Of a stretch of DNA of 15,733 bases, positions 6,478 to 13,579 are shown piece by piece; position 1 is the stretch's first letter; the number at the start of each line of letters is the position of its first letter. A program made the position numbers and the translations under genes. The stretch covers positions 6,092 through 21,824 of the forward strand of contig DPYD01000020.1 of assembly GCA_003545515.1 (NCBI GenBank), written 5' to 3'. The notes beneath the pieces were generated by a model. That model saw only the letters and a program-made list of their open reading frames with translations, did no database searches and was not told the DNA's origin. The DNA comes from Candidatus Kaiserbacteria bacterium. GTDB taxonomy: Bacteria; Patescibacteriota; Minisyncoccia; Phycocordibacterales; UBA2100.

Positions 6478-6582
6478 CATATGTAATGCACTCCTGTCGC
6501 TAGGCGCTCGGGCACGCGAGAGTACAATGGAGAAGGGCCCTCGAGCCACCTTTATAAGAAGTATTATGTAATTTATAAACAT

Positions 6583-6969
6583 ATGTCGGAAATAACAACG
6601 TTTTTAGCGCAGATTATCGGACCTGTCACCCTTGCGCTTGGTGTCGGCATCTATGTAAGCCCGAGGTATTACACAAAGATGTATAAGAACCTTGAGAATG
6701 AGACCACGGCGATACTCGTTGCGGCTATCGCGGCCATCTCAGCGGGTATGGTGATGGTTCTTGTCCACAACACCTGGAACACGTTTCCGGAGATGGTAAT
6801 TAGTGCATTGGGCTGGATCGTTCTTTTGAAAGGCGTTTCGCTCGCTGTCGCACCGCATCTCGTAGAAAACGCCGCAGAGAAACTCGCAAACTCTGGCGCG
6901 ATGAGATTCTCGGCAGTTCTCGTCGTTGTCCTTGGCGGCTATCTCTCGTACGTCGGATTTATCGCGTAG
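6583..6969 (+). CDS. Four-helix integral membrane protein, unknown function
   Basis: 128 residues almost entirely membrane-embedded, with about four helices: IIGPVTLALGVGIYV, AILVAAIAAISAGMVMVLV, MVISALGWIVLLKGVSLAV and FSAVLVVVLGGYLSYVGFI. The polar turn SPRYYTKMYKN after helix 1 and the VHNTW turn after helix 2 are typical of a small CPR/bacterial membrane family in which a conserved HN.W follows the second helix. No catalytic motif is visible. AT-rich upstream sequence contains TATTAT and TTTATA boxes but no Shine-Dalgarno. Stand-alone gene. Confidence 0.75.
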   Translation: MSEITTFLAQIIGPVTLALGVGIYVSPRYYTKMYKNLENETTAILVAAIAAISAGMVMVLVHNTWNTFPEMVISALGWIVLLKGVSLAVAPHLVENAAEKLANSGAMRFSAVLVVVLGGYLSYVGFIA

Positions 6970-7164
6970 GAGGCAGTGCTCGGCTGGACATGTTCCAAGC
7001 TGGAAGTGTTTCCCGAGAGGATGTTGACGCGCAACGATAATCGGCGTCGAACCATGTAAGGGAAGTTATCTTGATGCGTCTGCATATGCACGCGGCGGGA
7101 ACGGTATCCTAAACGGTGCCCTGTGGTATGTCTCGCAGTGTTTAAAAGTATAATTGCAATAATT

Positions 7165-8163
7165 GTGAAAAAAAAGATATCAACGATATTTGTAGTGGCA
7201 TTGTTAATGGTGATTCCTGTTGCTGTATCAGCACAGACTAATGTGGCGAGTCTTGTCGCATCATTAAAGGAGCAAATTAGGCAATTGCAGGAGCAGATAA
7301 CCGCGCTCAAGCAACAGACACAGGAGCTTAGGGCCGAGATAATTCTCACACGCAATTTAGCGCGTGGCGAGAGGGGGAATGATGTTAAAGCTCTACAAGA
7401 GATGCTTGCGCGTGACAAACAAATATATCCCGCAGGACAGGTGACGGGGTTCTTCGGACCGCTTACGGAAGAAGCAATCAAACGTTTTCAAGAAAGACAC
7501 GGCATTGAGGCCATTGGGTTAGTTGGTCCTAAAACGCGTGCCAAACTTCATGAATTATTTAGTAACAACGCCACCTCGACCTTTGCCAAGAAAAAGCAAG
7601 AGCAGGAACGGGATAAGGTTGGGAAGCACGATGATGATGCTGATGATAATGATGAAGGTGATGACAGCGACGATAACGACAATAATGATGGTCGTAATCA
7701 CGACAATCGCGGCAAGGGGAGTGACAAAATCGTATTGTGCCACAAGGGACAGACTCTCAATGTGGGCGCCCCCTCCGCGTTTGGGCATCTTATCCACGGT
7801 GACTCATTTGGTGCGTGCTCTGGAGATACTGGAGGAAATGATGATGACACAAGCACGACAACACCTGATACAACCGCACCGGTTATATCAGGTTTAACGG
7901 CGACGAATGTCGCTAGCACTTCGGCAACAGTTAGTTGGTTAACCAATGAGGGAGCGGATAGTGTCGTGTGGTACGACTCAGCCAGCACACTCATCATTGC
8001 TAGCACCACGCCGTCAGTGACAAACACGACACTCGTTACTAATCACGCAATTGGTTTGACGGGTCTTACGGCGAGCACCACGTATCAGGCGTTGGTGTCC
8101 TCGGCAGATGTCGTCGGCAACACGGCTACGTCGAGTGTTTTCTCGTTTACCACGAGTCAGTGA
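7165..8163 (+). CDS. Secreted peptidoglycan-binding protein with CHKG and Fn3-like modules
   Basis: About 332 residues from GTG 7165, chosen because it gives a classical signal peptide (MKKKISTIFVVALL...VSAQ, cleavage near residue 23); an in-frame GTG at 7123 adds 14 residues before the Lys cluster. Order: coiled coil (about 28-60), a PG_binding_1 domain (about 66-132, with GNDVKALQEML and GFFGPLTEEAIKRFQ), a Lys/Glu stretch, an Asp/Asn-rich linker (about 155-182), a small module KIVLCHKGQTLNV..HLIHGDSFGAC (about 188-218), then a Fn3-like domain (about 238-330, TAPVISGLTATNV...TATSSVFSFTT). It should bind cell-wall glycan and display adhesive modules at the surface. TATAAT at 7149-7154 lies 10 nt before the start, so the mRNA leader would be at most a few bases. 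A strong terminator follows. Confidence 0.82.
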   Translation: MKKKISTIFVVALLMVIPVAVSAQTNVASLVASLKEQIRQLQEQITALKQQTQELRAEIILTRNLARGERGNDVKALQEMLARDKQIYPAGQVTGFFGPLTEEAIKRFQERHGIEAIGLVGPKTRAKLHELFSNNATSTFAKKKQEQERDKVGKHDDDADDNDEGDDSDDNDNNDGRNHDNRGKGSDKIVLCHKGQTLNVGAPSAFGHLIHGDSFGACSGDTGGNDDDTSTTTPDTTAPVISGLTATNVASTSATVSWLTNEGADSVVWYDSASTLIIASTTPSVTNTTLVTNHAIGLTGLTASTTYQALVSSADVVGNTATSSVFSFTTSQ

Positions 8164-8218
8164 TGAGTTTTCTGTTTTCCAAGTTTGTCGTTAAGGAGAA
8201 GTAAGGATCTTATCAACC

Positions 8219-8254
8219 CAGCAGAAAGCCGCCCGTAGAGGCGGCTTTCTGCTG
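8219..8254 (+). terminator. Terminator hairpin, 15-bp perfect stem
   Basis: CAGCAGAAAGCCGCC (8219-8233) pairs perfectly with 8240-8254 around a 6-nt loop. The T-tract is weak (AAACTT follows), but the stem is very stable and lies between the secreted protein gene and the isomerase promoter. Confidence 0.7.
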
Positions 8255-8281
8255 AAACTTGCATAAGCAGTTGAAGTATTC

Positions 8282-8290
8282 TGGTATACT
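8282..8290 (+). promoter_or_regulatory. Extended -10 box, leaderless start of the isomerase gene
   Basis: TGGTATACT (TG-n-TATACT) is followed by exactly 6 nt (CCACGC) and ATG 8297. No Shine-Dalgarno and no good -35 at 17 bp; a TTGCAT lies 20 bp upstream. Confidence 0.65.
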
Positions 8291-8296
8291 CCACGC

Positions 8297-8773
8297 ATGA
8301 AAATGACACTGCACACTAATAAGGGAGACATTATGATCGAGATGATGGAAGAAGACGCGCCAAGGACGGTTGCGAATTTTGCAAAGCTCGCGAAAGAAGG
8401 ATTCTATGACGGAACAAAATTTCACCGCGTCATCAAGGATTTCATGATCCAAGGTGGAGATCCTCTAACAAAAGACGACACTCAGATTGGGCTATGGGGA
8501 ACAGGAGATCCCGGTTACAAGTTTGAGGATGAGATCCATGTGAATAATCACAACGAGGTCGGCACGATAGCTATGGCGAACTCCGGTCCGAATACTAATG
8601 GTAGCCAGTTTTTCATTAATGTCGGGAATAACAATTTTCTCGATTCCAAACACACGGTCTTTGGCCGCGTGACAATGGGGATGGATGTAGTCGGAAAGAT
8701 CGAGCAGGTAGAGACAAATGCGAGCGACAGACCGCTTGAACCGATCGTCATTAAGAGCGTTACTCTAGATTAG
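8297..8773 (+). CDS. Cyclophilin-type peptidyl-prolyl cis-trans isomerase
   Basis: 158 residues, the length of a minimal single-domain bacterial cyclophilin. No signal peptide, so cytoplasmic. Family motifs in order: FHRVIKDFMIQGGDP (the Arg and Gln-Gly-Gly line the active site), GTIAMAN with SGPNTNGSQFFI, and HTVFGRVTMGMDVVGKIE. It accelerates prolyl isomerisation during protein folding. The gene has its own leaderless-type promoter and runs convergently toward tgt with only 15 nt between the stop codons, and no obvious shared terminator. Assignment to the family is firm; paralogue naming (ppiA or ppiB) is not attempted. Confidence 0.95.
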   Translation: MKMTLHTNKGDIMIEMMEEDAPRTVANFAKLAKEGFYDGTKFHRVIKDFMIQGGDPLTKDDTQIGLWGTGDPGYKFEDEIHVNNHNEVGTIAMANSGPNTNGSQFFINVGNNNFLDSKHTVFGRVTMGMDVVGKIEQVETNASDRPLEPIVIKSVTLD

Positions 8774-8788
8774 AGAGCGATACTTCAC

Positions 8789-9928
8789 TTAAATCTCGCC
8801 TTTTTTGATGCGTTTTCGTAGAGAGGCGGCCTGTTCGTTAAAGAAATGAAGATTGTGCATTGAAGCCAATTTCATACCGGTAAGCTCATGAGCTCGCAAT
8901 AGATGCGATACGTAAGAGCGTGTGTAGGTGGCGCAAACATCGCATGAACATTTTTTATCAATGGATTTTCTCTCTTTTAAGTATCGAGGTTTTGTCATGT
9001 CGAGCTTTCCTTCGGACGTGAAAAGCGTGCCGCGTCGCGCATAGTGAGTAGGAGCGATGCAATCGAAGGTATCAATGCCTGATTGCGCAATAGGTACAAA
9101 ATCATCGGGATGTCCGATGCCGAGCGCGTGGCGCGGTTTACCCATGGGCAGAATATCGTTGACCCATGCCATGAGTTTGCTCATCATCCGCTTGTCGTAG
9201 CCGTATTCACCGCCGATGCCGAACCCGTCAAATTCCATTGCACCGATAACGCGCGCGCTTTCTTCGCGCAAATCGCGGTGCGAGCCGCCTTGTACGATTC
9301 CGTACAAAGCTTGCTTATTCGATCGTTTTGCATCAAGGCACTGATGTGCCCACCGGTGTGTTTTTTCTAGAGAGAGTCGCACGTACTCCTTATTCGCGAG
9401 GGGCGATATGCACTCGTCGAACGCATACATTATATCGGCTCCCAGATTCTCTTGGATACGAATGGATTCTTTGGGACCGAGAAACATCTTTTCCCCGTCG
9501 ATAGGTGAAAGAAAGTGCGCACCGTCTTCAGTAATACGCATGTTGACTGGCTGCATGTCTTTTTCCACTTTTCGCTCATTCGGCTTTTTGAGGAATTTCC
9601 CGAGCCCGTGATCTTTTCCGAAACCAAGACTGTACACTTGAAATCCTCCCGAATCTGTCATGAGCGGCTTTTTCCATTGCATGAACGTGTGTAGACCGCC
9701 GGATTTATGTATCAGTTTGTCGCCCGGCGCGATTTTCAAATGGTATGTATTACAAATGAGTGCTTGCGAACCAACCGTTTCCACTTCGTCTTGTGAGAGT
9801 GTGCGTACTGTTGCGCGCGTCGCAACGGGAATGAATGCGGGTGTTTCTATTTCACCATGCGGGGTCGAGATAACGCCAAGGCGCGCTCGGGATTTACCCG
9901 ACAACTTCAAGATTTTGAATTCGAACAT
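8789..9928 (-). CDS. tgt: Queuine/preQ1 tRNA-guanine transglycosylase
   Basis: 379 residues, full length for bacterial Tgt. It exchanges guanine-34 of GUN-anticodon tRNAs for preQ1 (or queuine). Visible landmarks: TDSGGFQVYS with Asp92 (general base), YGIVQGG (209-215), the base-recognition GIGGE (237-241), GIDTFDCIAPT with the nucleophile Asp289, and the zinc site CSCDVC (Cys327, Cys329, Cys332) with His358 in SMHNLHF. In the post-nucleophile loop the common PTRNARNG reads PTHYARRG, a modest variation. The start ATG 9928 is supported by a -10 box exactly 6 nt upstream. No other queuosine gene is visible in the window, so the organism may salvage its precursor or encode the pathway elsewhere. 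Confidence 0.97.
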   Translation of the reverse strand: MFEFKILKLSGKSRARLGVISTPHGEIETPAFIPVATRATVRTLSQDEVETVGSQALICNTYHLKIAPGDKLIHKSGGLHTFMQWKKPLMTDSGGFQVYSLGFGKDHGLGKFLKKPNERKVEKDMQPVNMRITEDGAHFLSPIDGEKMFLGPKESIRIQENLGADIMYAFDECISPLANKEYVRLSLEKTHRWAHQCLDAKRSNKQALYGIVQGGSHRDLREESARVIGAMEFDGFGIGGEYGYDKRMMSKLMAWVNDILPMGKPRHALGIGHPDDFVPIAQSGIDTFDCIAPTHYARRGTLFTSEGKLDMTKPRYLKERKSIDKKCSCDVCATYTRSYVSHLLRAHELTGMKLASMHNLHFFNEQAASLRKRIKKGEI

Positions 9929-9934
9929 TCGGAC

Positions 9935-9943
9935 ATCCTAGCA
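9935..9943 (-). promoter_or_regulatory. Extended -10 box, leaderless start of tgt
   Basis: On the minus strand TGCTAGGAT (TG-n-TAGGAT), then 6 nt (GTCCGA), then ATG 9928. There is no Shine-Dalgarno and no recognisable -35. Confidence 0.55.
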
Positions 9944-10025
9944 TGCAGGCACGCTCTTTCGTCTCTCACGCGCATGCGGTCATGGTAGATTTTTAGTAAC
10001 CTTCGCGACGCGATGGGTATCGCCT

Positions 10026-10274
10026 ATGTATTTCGTTTATATACTGCAATGTGGAGACGGTACGTTATATACCGGTATCACAACCGATATGGTTCGCAGA
10101 TTGGAACAGCATAAAAAGGGTGTCGGGGGCCACTACACAAAAGCTAGAGGGGCGTACAAAGTTGTATTTACCGAGAAGCACTCAGACAGATCTTCGGCTC
10201 TGAAAAGAGAGGCAGAGATAAAAAAGTGGACACGAAAAAAGAAGCTCGAATTAATACAGCTTAGTCGCTCATAA
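10026..10274 (+). CDS. GIY-YIG domain endonuclease-like protein (UPF0213/YhbQ type)
   Basis: 82 residues forming a single GIY-YIG domain. The motif appears as VYILQ...LYTGITTD, followed by the catalytic-type arginine in DMVRRLEQHK, the HYTKAR segment, and the conserved glutamate in ALKREAEIKKW (Glu62). Stand-alone proteins of this kind are widespread; nuclease activity is assumed from the fold, and the substrate is unknown. It is divergent from tgt and convergent with the minus-strand gene at 10362-10718, with a palindromic hairpin between the stops. No Shine-Dalgarno is evident before ATG 10026. Confidence 0.9.
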   Translation: MYFVYILQCGDGTLYTGITTDMVRRLEQHKKGVGGHYTKARGAYKVVFTEKHSDRSSALKREAEIKKWTRKKKLELIQLSRS

Positions 10275-10304
10275 AGACAGAATATTTCGTCAATACGTAT
10301 TATT

Positions 10305-10334
10305 CATGGCCGTCCTCCCCGGAGGACGACCATG
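10305..10334. terminator. Palindromic hairpin between convergent genes
   Basis: CATGGCCGTCCTC pairs with GAGGACGACCATG (one G-U/A-C position) around a CCGG core. It lies between the GIY-YIG gene and the convergent minus-strand gene. It lacks a long T-run on either side, so it is a terminator by position and stem strength only. Confidence 0.55.
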
Positions 10335-10361
10335 ATTCTTTGGGGTGGCGGTTCAGACCCG

Positions 10362-10718
10362 TCAATTCGACGACCCGAAGAGCCCTTCGGCGCACAGTTG
10401 CGCCGTATTGCTGTCGGCCGCTGTGCCTCCCGGAGGTATTGCCCACACCCCATTTTGGACGATTGACTTCCGCGTCCATGGGTTGCTCTCGGCTTTGAGA
10501 GCCGCCATGTTCGCCTCGAAGTTCTCGTCACCTTTGAACTTCTCGACGCAAACGGAGGCCAGTGTTTCCATAACGGCCCCCTTGGCCGCTACGGCGGCCA
10601 ACTGATTGGCGGCACCTTCCGTGTGCCAGTTGAATCCCCAGAAGCCCACGATGAACAACGCTACGGCTCCGAGGACTGCTCCCCAGAAAAGCGACTTAAG
10701 ATGAAAAGATCCTTGCAT
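10362..10718 (-). CDS. Membrane-anchored hypothetical protein of proteobacterial type
   Basis: 118 residues from ATG 10718, chosen because GGAGG lies 8 nt upstream; in-frame ATGs at 10733 and 10793 have no such site. An N-terminal helix (LFWGAVLGAVALFIVGFWGF) is followed by a small external domain with two cysteines, Cys57 (SVCVEKF) and Cys109 (QLCAEGL). The pattern helix-GFxW, AALKxxxxW, VxxGxWAxPPG, CAExL matches a hypothetical family I know mainly from Alphaproteobacteria; no function is known. The coding region looks more GC-rich than its neighbours and it uses a strong Shine-Dalgarno rather than a leaderless start, so horizontal acquisition is plausible. A weak promoter (TTGTGG-17-CATAGT) is visible upstream on the minus strand. 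Confidence 0.75.
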   Translation of the reverse strand: MQGSFHLKSLFWGAVLGAVALFIVGFWGFNWHTEGAANQLAAVAAKGAVMETLASVCVEKFKGDENFEANMAALKAESNPWTRKSIVQNGVWAIPPGGTAADSNTAQLCAEGLFGSSN

Positions 10719-10935
10719 TTTTAAGTCCTCCATGAGCGAGCGGGATGCTCGTTTTCCAAACTTCACTATGTCACAAATACGTATTGACCACAATATTTTC
10801 GATTACCACCCGCCAATCACTCTTTTGTACCAGATATACAGTCGCTAATTCTCCAATTCGTGCCTGAATTCGTGCCGATTGACGAAGTAGTGAAAACGAG
10901 CAGATGTTTCGACAACGTTATCGCTCCGAACGACA

Positions 10936-11643
10936 TCAGAAACCGAGCGCTTTCAAGAACGTGCTCAATTCTGAACCTTGGATAGGACGATATGCGCCGG
11001 ACGGCAAATTACCCAGCATTATGTTCATTATCCGAATTCTCTGCAAGTCAACAGCATCATTGTGAAGTGCCGCACACATGCGGCGTATCTGATGTTTCTT
11101 GCCCTCGGTAAGCACGATAGTAAAAAGACGCTCCCCGATGATATTCACAGTGCATTTTCTAGTCTTATAATTTTCGATATCAATGCCTTTCTCCATATGT
11201 TCCTTGAAACTCGGGCGAAGATTTACGGCGGTTTTCACGCGATATTCTTTTTCGTGCACATATTCAGGATTGAGAAGTTTATCGGTTATTCGTCCGTCGT
11301 CGGTAAGAATGATGAGACCATAGGAGTCTTTGTCGAGCCGACCGACAGGGAACACCCCTTCAAGAGGAATTTTCATGGCTATGTCCTCTTCATCTCCTTG
11401 CGGGGAGTGGGTGATTATTCCGCGCGGTTTATTGTACGCAAAATATCGGTATTTCTTTTGGCGGAATTTCACTTCTACCACGTCTCTCTCGGAGACTTTA
11501 TCACCCAGAACCGCTCGCTTGCCGTTGATCAAAACCTTTCCCTTCTCTATTATTTCGTCGGCCTCGCGGCGCGTACAGTATCGCTTGGAAGCAAGGTATT
11601 TGTTGATGCGCATCGGGTATTCGGGTTTGGCAATAGGATTCAC
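10936..11643 (-). CDS. RluF-like pseudouridine synthase (RsuA/RluB/E/F family)
   Basis: 235 residues with GTG start at 11643. An S4 RNA-binding domain (about 11-60: MRINKYLASKRYCTRREADE, then GKRAVLGDKV) precedes the catalytic domain. The nucleophile Asp104 lies in FPVGRLDKDSYGLIILTDDG; NKPRGIITH and the KKHQIRRMCAAL motif complete the fold. The S4 region and the RIRIMNIMLGNLP..Y segment most closely resemble RluF of E. coli, which modifies 23S rRNA U2604 and tRNA-Tyr U35. The long basic RluF tail is absent. It is divergent from obg across a 390-bp structured interval. The GTG start is supported by TGGTAGCAT ending exactly 6 nt upstream. Family firm; the target nucleotide is inference. Confidence 0.92.
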   Translation of the reverse strand: MNPIAKPEYPMRINKYLASKRYCTRREADEIIEKGKVLINGKRAVLGDKVSERDVVEVKFRQKKYRYFAYNKPRGIITHSPQGDEEDIAMKIPLEGVFPVGRLDKDSYGLIILTDDGRITDKLLNPEYVHEKEYRVKTAVNLRPSFKEHMEKGIDIENYKTRKCTVNIIGERLFTIVLTEGKKHQIRRMCAALHNDAVDLQRIRIMNIMLGNLPSGAYRPIQGSELSTFLKALGF

Positions 11644-11649
11644 GAAAGC

Positions 11650-11658
11650 ATGCTACCA
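11650..11658 (-). promoter_or_regulatory. Extended -10 box, leaderless start of the pseudouridine synthase
   Basis: On the minus strand TGGTAGCAT (TG-n-TAGCAT), then 6 nt (GCTTTC), then GTG 11643. There is no Shine-Dalgarno. The same hexamer and spacing occur before obg. Confidence 0.55.
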
Positions 11659-11751
11659 CAACCTCGCTATTGACGATGATCTCTTTTCTCACGATAGATT
11701 TGTATCATAAGCACAAGAATCATTCTGCGCTTATTGGAAAGCGGGAGATTT

Positions 11752-11772
11752 CCCCGCAGCTCTGCTGCGGGG
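11752..11772. repeat. GC-rich hairpin CCCCGCAGC/GCTGCGGGG
   Basis: Perfect 9-bp stem with a 3-nt loop (TCT). It lies in the gene-free interval 11644-12033. I associate such CCCCGCAGC...GCTGCGGGG hairpins with dispersed repeats or IS200/IS605-like ends in bacterial genomes; no transposase is present here. Confidence 0.7.
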
Positions 11773-11792
11773 ATGAATGGCGCGTAGAGTTT

Positions 11793-11813
11793 GAAGCGGT
11801 AGTAAGCCGCTTC
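11793..11813. other. Hairpin GAAGCGG/CCGCTTC
   Basis: 7-bp perfect stem with a 7-nt loop, 20 nt after the previous hairpin and before the large palindrome. It appears to be part of the same structured repeat block. Confidence 0.5.
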
Positions 11814-11822
11814 TCTATCCCC

Positions 11823-11850
11823 GCCTGCGCCAAGGCTTTGGCGGGCAGGC
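11823..11850. repeat. Imperfect palindrome GCCTGC-GCCAA / TTGGC-GG-GCAGGC
   Basis: Two stacked stems (6 and 5 bp) with a 2-nt bulge and a 4-nt loop. GC-rich intergenic palindromes of the form GCCTGC...GCAGGC are, in my experience, frequent in Parcubacteria. It abuts the poly-A that begins the 139-bp element. Confidence 0.65.
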
Positions 11851-11989
11851 AAAAAAACAGCCGGGTGCCGCCCAGCCCCAGTTTTGCAGTGAGGGTTTTG
11901 TTATGGCACGGAAAACAAAAGTATGCGTTCGTGTAATCGGAGTCACCGAGTACCGAGTGCAAAACTGGGGCTGGGCGGCCTGTTTTATG
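11851..11989 (+). repeat. 139-bp terminal-inverted-repeat element, copy 1
   Basis: Starts with seven A. Outer arms are AAAACAG (11854-11860) and CTGTTTT (11980-11986); inner arms are 22-bp perfect inverted repeats at 11867-11888 and 11958-11979, with a 6-nt bulge CCGGGT (11861-11866) on the left. The core of 69 bp (11889-11957) carries a sub-stem TTTTGTT/AACAAAA and a tandem ACCGAGT-ACCGAGT. A second, inverted copy lies at 15594-15732 with 5 differences over 139 positions. Here the element fills the region upstream of obg. Read on the minus strand it ends as a stem plus T7, like a terminator. No transposase and no clear target-site duplication are seen. Confidence 0.85.
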
Positions 11990-12018
11990 TAGTCATGTAT
12001 AATATTGAGAAGCAATTG

Positions 12019-12027
12019 TGATAGCAT
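12019..12027 (+). promoter_or_regulatory. obg: Extended -10 box, leaderless start of obg
   Basis: TGATAGCAT (TG-n-TAGCAT), then 6 nt (GCTCGC), then ATG 12034. A second candidate, TATAAT at 11998-12003, would give a leader of about 25 nt. No Shine-Dalgarno is present. Confidence 0.5.
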
Positions 12028-12033
12028 GCTCGC

Positions 12034-12978
12034 ATGCTTATTGACGATGTAACGGTTCGGCTCGAAGCCGGACATGGAGGTCACGGGTCTGTGGCGTTCA
12101 ATAAAGTGCGACTCTCGCAAGGACCTACGGGTGGTGACGGAGGGCGCGGAGGAAGTTTTTATTTTGAGGGAGTTTCTGACATAAACGCACTCGCCTTCTT
12201 TTCAGGCAGAAAGGTTCTCCGAGCAGAGAACGGCAAGAATGGGAGAGGTCAATTTATAGACGGTAAAAATGGTACGGATATGGTATTGAAAGTGCCGGCA
12301 GGGACGAGAATTACGAATCAAGGTACCGGGTTTATGCAGGAAATAACAGAAGTTGGAGAGAGGATTTTAGCCGCTGGCGGCGGGAGCGGAGGAAGGGGAA
12401 ATTTCAAATTTCGCTCATCAACGAATACCACGCCAAAGGAGTCGGAGGATGGAAAGAAGGGTGATATTGTCGAGTGTCATTTAGAGCTCAGACTCATCGC
12501 TGACGTGGGCCTTGTGGGACTGCCGAATGCCGGAAAATCGAGCTTACTCAATGAGCTTACGAACGCCAAAAGCAAAGTCGCACATTACGCTTTCACGACA
12601 TTGGAACCGCACCTCGGGGCGTACTACGGACGCATTATTGCAGACATCCCCGGTCTAATTGAAGGAGCATCGTCTGGGAAAGGACTTGGCGTGAAATTTC
12701 TGAAGCATATTGAACGGACAAAACGAATTTTCCACCTAATATCCGCTGAGTCTGAAGACCCAGTATACGACTATAAGATCCTTCGTAGGGAATTGGAGAT
12801 ATACAATCCCGAATTGGCTAAGAAAGAAGAGCAAGTATTCTTGACGAAAAGTGATTCCGTTTCATCCGAAAAACTGGAAACCTCCCTAAGGGCTCTCGAG
12901 GACGATGGTGTAAAATCTATACCCATATCGGTACTTGATGCAGAAAGTCTAGAGTCGGTGAAGAGATTGTTGTCATAA
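12034..12978 (+). CDS. obg: Obg/CgtA family GTPase
   Basis: 314 residues: a Gly-rich Obg fold (about 1-155, with GGDGGRGG and AAGGGSGGRGNFKF) and a GTPase domain. G1 is GLPNAGKSS (162-170), the switch I threonines lie in FTTLEPHLG, G3 is DIPGLIEG (Asp204), G4 is TKSD (271-274, with Thr where Asn is usual) and G5 is near PISVLDAES. No C-terminal OCT domain is present, in line with compact CPR versions. Obg binds the 50S subunit and links ribosome assembly to GTP levels; it is normally essential. ATG 12034 starts the canonical N-terminus (MLIDDVTVRLEAGHGG). The methyltransferase gene follows 5 nt after the stop, forming an operon. Confidence 0.95.
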   Translation: MLIDDVTVRLEAGHGGHGSVAFNKVRLSQGPTGGDGGRGGSFYFEGVSDINALAFFSGRKVLRAENGKNGRGQFIDGKNGTDMVLKVPAGTRITNQGTGFMQEITEVGERILAAGGGSGGRGNFKFRSSTNTTPKESEDGKKGDIVECHLELRLIADVGLVGLPNAGKSSLLNELTNAKSKVAHYAFTTLEPHLGAYYGRIIADIPGLIEGASSGKGLGVKFLKHIERTKRIFHLISAESEDPVYDYKILRRELEIYNPELAKKEEQVFLTKSDSVSSEKLETSLRALEDDGVKSIPISVLDAESLESVKRLLS

Positions 12979-12983
12979 CATGT

Positions 12984-13547
12984 ATGTCGTTTATAACAGA
13001 AGCGATACTTCGACCAAAGAATATTGGGGCAGTGGCTCCCAGCTCCAAAAGACTTGCGAAACTGATGACAGAAAACGCTGATTTAAAACATGCCAAAGTT
13101 GTCGTGGAGCTTGGGCCTGGAACAGGAGTATTTACAGAATTGATTTTGCAAGAAATTCCTGACAGTGCGGTTTTTATGGCGATTGAGCAGAACGAACATT
13201 TTGTCACAATAATGCGAGCACAATACCCAACCGTTGATACCATACATGGTTCGGCAGAACATCTTAAAAACTACCTCAAAGAGCGGGGAGCTGAATCCTG
13301 TGACAAAATACTATCCGGTCTACCCTGGGCATCGTTTGACGAAAGATTACAGCGATTACTGCTATCAAAGATATACGAATCGTTGTCTCCTGATGGAGTT
13401 TTCTTGACTTTCGCATACTATCCTATTAACCATCTTCCGAGAGGAAGAACATTTAAAAGACAGCTACGTCGTTATTTTAAAGACATAAAGAAAACTAGAG
13501 TAGTCCTCAATGTACCTCCTGCGTTTGTGTACATTTGTAAGAGGTAA
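12984..13547 (+). CDS. Class I SAM methyltransferase, PmtA/phospholipid N-methyltransferase-like
   Basis: 187-residue protein starting at ATG 12984, 5 nt after obg. The opening PKNIGAVAPSSKRLAKLM and motif I VELGPGTGVFTELIL (41-55) are typical of the PmtA-like methyltransferases; the acidic end of strand 2 lies in AIEQNEHF, and motif IV reads SGLPWASF (111-118), a pattern shared with PmtA-type enzymes. The C-terminal KKTRVVLNVPPAFVYICKR also fits. Substrates could be phosphatidylethanolamine or another amine lipid, but rRNA adenine dimethylases share much of this fold, so the substrate is uncertain. Its pairing with obg does not settle this. Confidence 0.83.
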   Translation: MSFITEAILRPKNIGAVAPSSKRLAKLMTENADLKHAKVVVELGPGTGVFTELILQEIPDSAVFMAIEQNEHFVTIMRAQYPTVDTIHGSAEHLKNYLKERGAESCDKILSGLPWASFDERLQRLLLSKIYESLSPDGVFLTFAYYPINHLPRGRTFKRQLRRYFKDIKKTRVVLNVPPAFVYICKR

Positions 13548-13579
13548 TCGCAAGGTCGGTTACTATAGGACACGACGTA

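Noticed and set aside
7081..7090. Palindrome TGCATATGCA upstream of the secreted protein gene
   Set aside because: A 10-bp perfect palindrome may occur by chance; no second copy and no regulator gene nearby.
7523..7897. Met/Thr-rich plus-strand frame inside the secreted protein gene
   Set aside because: It arises from the GAT/GAC repeat read in another frame; no start signal and no domain.
10855..10876. Direct repeat AATTCGTGCC twice, 12 nt apart
   Set aside because: Only 10 bp and two copies; too short to support a site in the absence of any neighbouring signal.
10978..11673. Long plus-strand frame opposite the pseudouridine synthase gene
   Set aside because: The minus-strand protein has full family motifs; the plus-strand translation has none and is an antisense shadow.
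11851..11989. Integron attC site
   Set aside because: Long arms with a core superficially recall attC, but the arm ends lack the GTTRRRY/RYYYAAC boxes, there is no integrase, and the copies are inverted, not head-to-tail.
11903..11992. A 29-codon ORF inside element copy 1 (MARKTKVCVRVIGV...)
   Set aside because: In copy 2 the stem-preserving G to A change turns a Trp codon into TAG after 21 codons and two core changes alter residues. Structure, not the peptide, is conserved, and no ribosome site is present.
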